Below, one piece after another: positions 7,015-7,780 of a DNA stretch of 7,780 bases. A program made the position numbers and the translations under genes. Within the stretch, counting starts at the first letter, position 1. The number at the start of each line of letters is the position of its first letter. The DNA is from an uncultured Steroidobacteraceae bacterium (GTDB lineage Bacteria > Pseudomonadota > Gammaproteobacteria > Steroidobacterales > Steroidobacteraceae): assembly GCA_955652795.1 (NCBI GenBank), contig CATPBQ010000270.1, positions 1 through 7,780 of the forward strand, in the 5' to 3' direction. The notes beneath the pieces were generated by a model. That model ran no database searches, was not told where the DNA came from, and saw nothing but the letters and a program-made list of their open reading frames with translations.

Positions 7015-7131
7015 TGCCAGCAGCGCTACACCGCCGCGCAGGTTGCGTGCCAGGCCTGCGAGCAGCCGGGGCGGCGCCGCGGCGGGCGCTGCCGGTGAAG
7101 GGACCGAATGATCCGGTGACGGGTCCAGCGA
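7015..7131 (-). other. atpC-peptidase gap, open in the peptidase frame
   Basis: These 117 bp contain no stop in the peptidase frame, which is also the atpC frame. Translated, they give a Pro/Ala/Ser-rich stretch followed by RLLAGLARNLRGGVALLAL, which runs smoothly into the annotated N-terminus. No ATG or GTG is available in frame; only CTG codons are, the first at 7128-7126. The region may be the uncalled N-terminal part of the peptidase or a short untranslated spacer. No terminator with a T-tract was seen. Confidence 0.45.
7092..7126. repeat. Imperfect tandem direct repeat, 14-mer twice with 7-bp spacer
   Basis: CCGGTGAAGGGACC (7092-7105) recurs as CCGGTGACGGGTCC (7113-7126), with 12 of 14 identical and a 21-bp period. 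It lies just downstream of the atpC stop on the minus strand. A 21-bp period preserves reading frame, which is compatible with coding sequence. It could equally be a paired protein-binding site. No function is assigned. Confidence 0.5.
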
Positions 7132-7560
7132 TCAGCCCCGGAGCTTGCGCAGGCGCGCGAGTAGCGCGAGCTGCGCGGCGGCGCGCGCAAGCTCGGCCTG
7201 CGCTTCGGCAATCGTGATATGCCCGGCCTTGTCGCGCAGCGCCTCCTCGGCGCGCTGCTTGGCGGCGAGCGCCGCCGCCTCGTCAATGTCCCTGGCGCGC
7301 AGCGCCGTGTCCGCGAGCACCGTGACCTGGGTGGGCTGCACCTCGAGCGCTCCGCCGCCGACGATGAAGTGGTGCTCCTCGCCGTCGGGCGTCTGCACGC
7401 GCACTTCGCCTGGCTTCAGCAAAGTCAGCAGTGGTGCGTGGCGCGGATAAATCCCGAGGTCGCCCTCGGTCGCGGGTGCAAACACCACGGCGGCAGGGCC
7501 CGAGAAAAGCTCGCCCTCGGCGCTCACGATGTCGACATGAATGGTGGGTGCTTCTGGCAT
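7132..7560 (-). CDS. atpC: F1F0 ATP synthase subunit epsilon
   Basis: Epsilon subunit of the F1 central stalk, on the cytoplasmic side of the inner membrane; it couples rotation to the c-ring and can inhibit ATP hydrolysis. Its 142 residues are close to the family norm (139 in E. coli). The N-terminal beta-sandwich (about 4-86) carries the diagnostic GDLGIYPRHAPLLT (33-46) and a GGGALEV strand (68-74). The C-terminal helical hairpin is about 88-140, rich in Ala and charged residues. ATG 7560 begins MPEAPTIHVDIVSAEGELFSG, the expected epsilon start. It follows the atpD stop after 5 bp, so the two are cotranscribed. No strong Shine-Dalgarno is visible, consistent with coupling to atpD. Confidence 0.97.
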   Translation of the reverse strand: MPEAPTIHVDIVSAEGELFSGPAAVVFAPATEGDLGIYPRHAPLLTLLKPGEVRVQTPDGEEHHFIVGGGALEVQPTQVTVLADTALRARDIDEAAALAAKQRAEEALRDKAGHITIAEAQAELARAAAQLALLARLRKLRG

Positions 7561-7565
7561 GGCGC

Positions 7566-7780
7566 TTACTGCAGGGTCTTCGCCTTGGCGACCGCCTCCT
7601 CGATCGAGCCGACCATGTAGAAGGCCTGCTCGGGCAACGCATCGAACTCGCCGCTGATGATGCCCTTGAAGCCGCGGATGGTGTCCTTCAGCGGCACGAT
7701 CTTGCCGTCCTGGCCGGTGAATACCTTGGCGACGTTGAAGGGCTGCGACATGAAACGCTGCACCTTGCGCGCGCGGTACA
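7566..7780 (-). CDS. atpD: F1F0 ATP synthase subunit beta, C-terminal fragment
   Basis: Only the last 71 codons of the catalytic beta subunit are in the window; the gene continues past the right edge. The visible part reads YRARKVQRFMSQPF, then a VFTG motif, LKDTIRGFKGI, LPEQAFYMVGSIEEA and ends KAKTLQ. This aligns throughout with the C-terminal helical domain of bacterial AtpD, including the stretch near the end that is nearly invariant in proteobacteria. No internal start should be assigned. The stop TAA (7568-7566) is 5 bp before atpC, the usual atpD-atpC order. Confidence 0.97.
   Translation of the reverse strand, partial: YRARKVQRFMSQPFNVAKVFTGQDGKIVPLKDTIRGFKGIISGEFDALPEQAFYMVGSIEEAVAKAKTLQ

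Noticed and set aside
1..7780. tRNA, rRNA, CRISPR, insertion sequence or prophage signals
   Set aside because: No regular repeat-spacer pattern, transposase or integrase motifs, or cloverleaf-like sequence was seen; the gene content is core chromosomal apart from the peptidase and the hybrid kinase.

Overview
The window is from a high-GC proteobacterial chromosome (GC roughly two thirds by eye). It is most likely gammaproteobacterial, because glmU and glmS follow the 3' end of an atp operon (atpD-atpC), as in E. coli. The GlmU nucleotide-binding motif also has the GKRM form I associate with Xanthomonadales-like gammaproteobacteria. I cannot name a genus. Almost every base is coding: no RNA gene, insertion sequence, CRISPR array or integrase was seen.

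From the right edge leftward, all on the minus strand: the C-terminal 71 codons of atpD (7780-7566), atpC (7560-7132), a membrane-anchored C13 (legumain-like) cysteine peptidase (7014-5704, perhaps starting further upstream), glmU (5707-4247) and glmS (4104-2269). Spacing is tight except for about 117 bp before the peptidase and 142 bp before glmS. The peptidase stop and a possible glmU GTG start share a 4-bp overlap (GTGA), so they look translationally coupled. AtpD and AtpC belong to the F1 motor of ATP synthase. GlmS makes glucosamine-6-phosphate, and GlmU converts glucosamine-1-phosphate to UDP-GlcNAc for peptidoglycan and LPS. The GlmM step between them is not encoded here.

Convergent to glmS, and overlapping its 3' end by 14 bp, is a plus-strand gene (1143-2282) for a soluble hybrid protein. 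It has a histidine-kinase-like dimerisation segment with an H-box, a visibly degraded ATP-binding domain, a Pro/Ala-rich linker and an intact receiver domain. Divergent from it, with only 19 bp between start codons, is a SulP-family anion transporter (1123 to beyond the left edge).

The most notable item is the C13 peptidase with five predicted membrane segments placed inside the atp-glmUS block. Its reading frame has no ATG or GTG start and stays open, in the frame of atpC, right up to the atpC stop. Secondary points are the degenerate hybrid kinase, the very short divergent start region, and possible ribosome-site-masking structure in the glmS leader.
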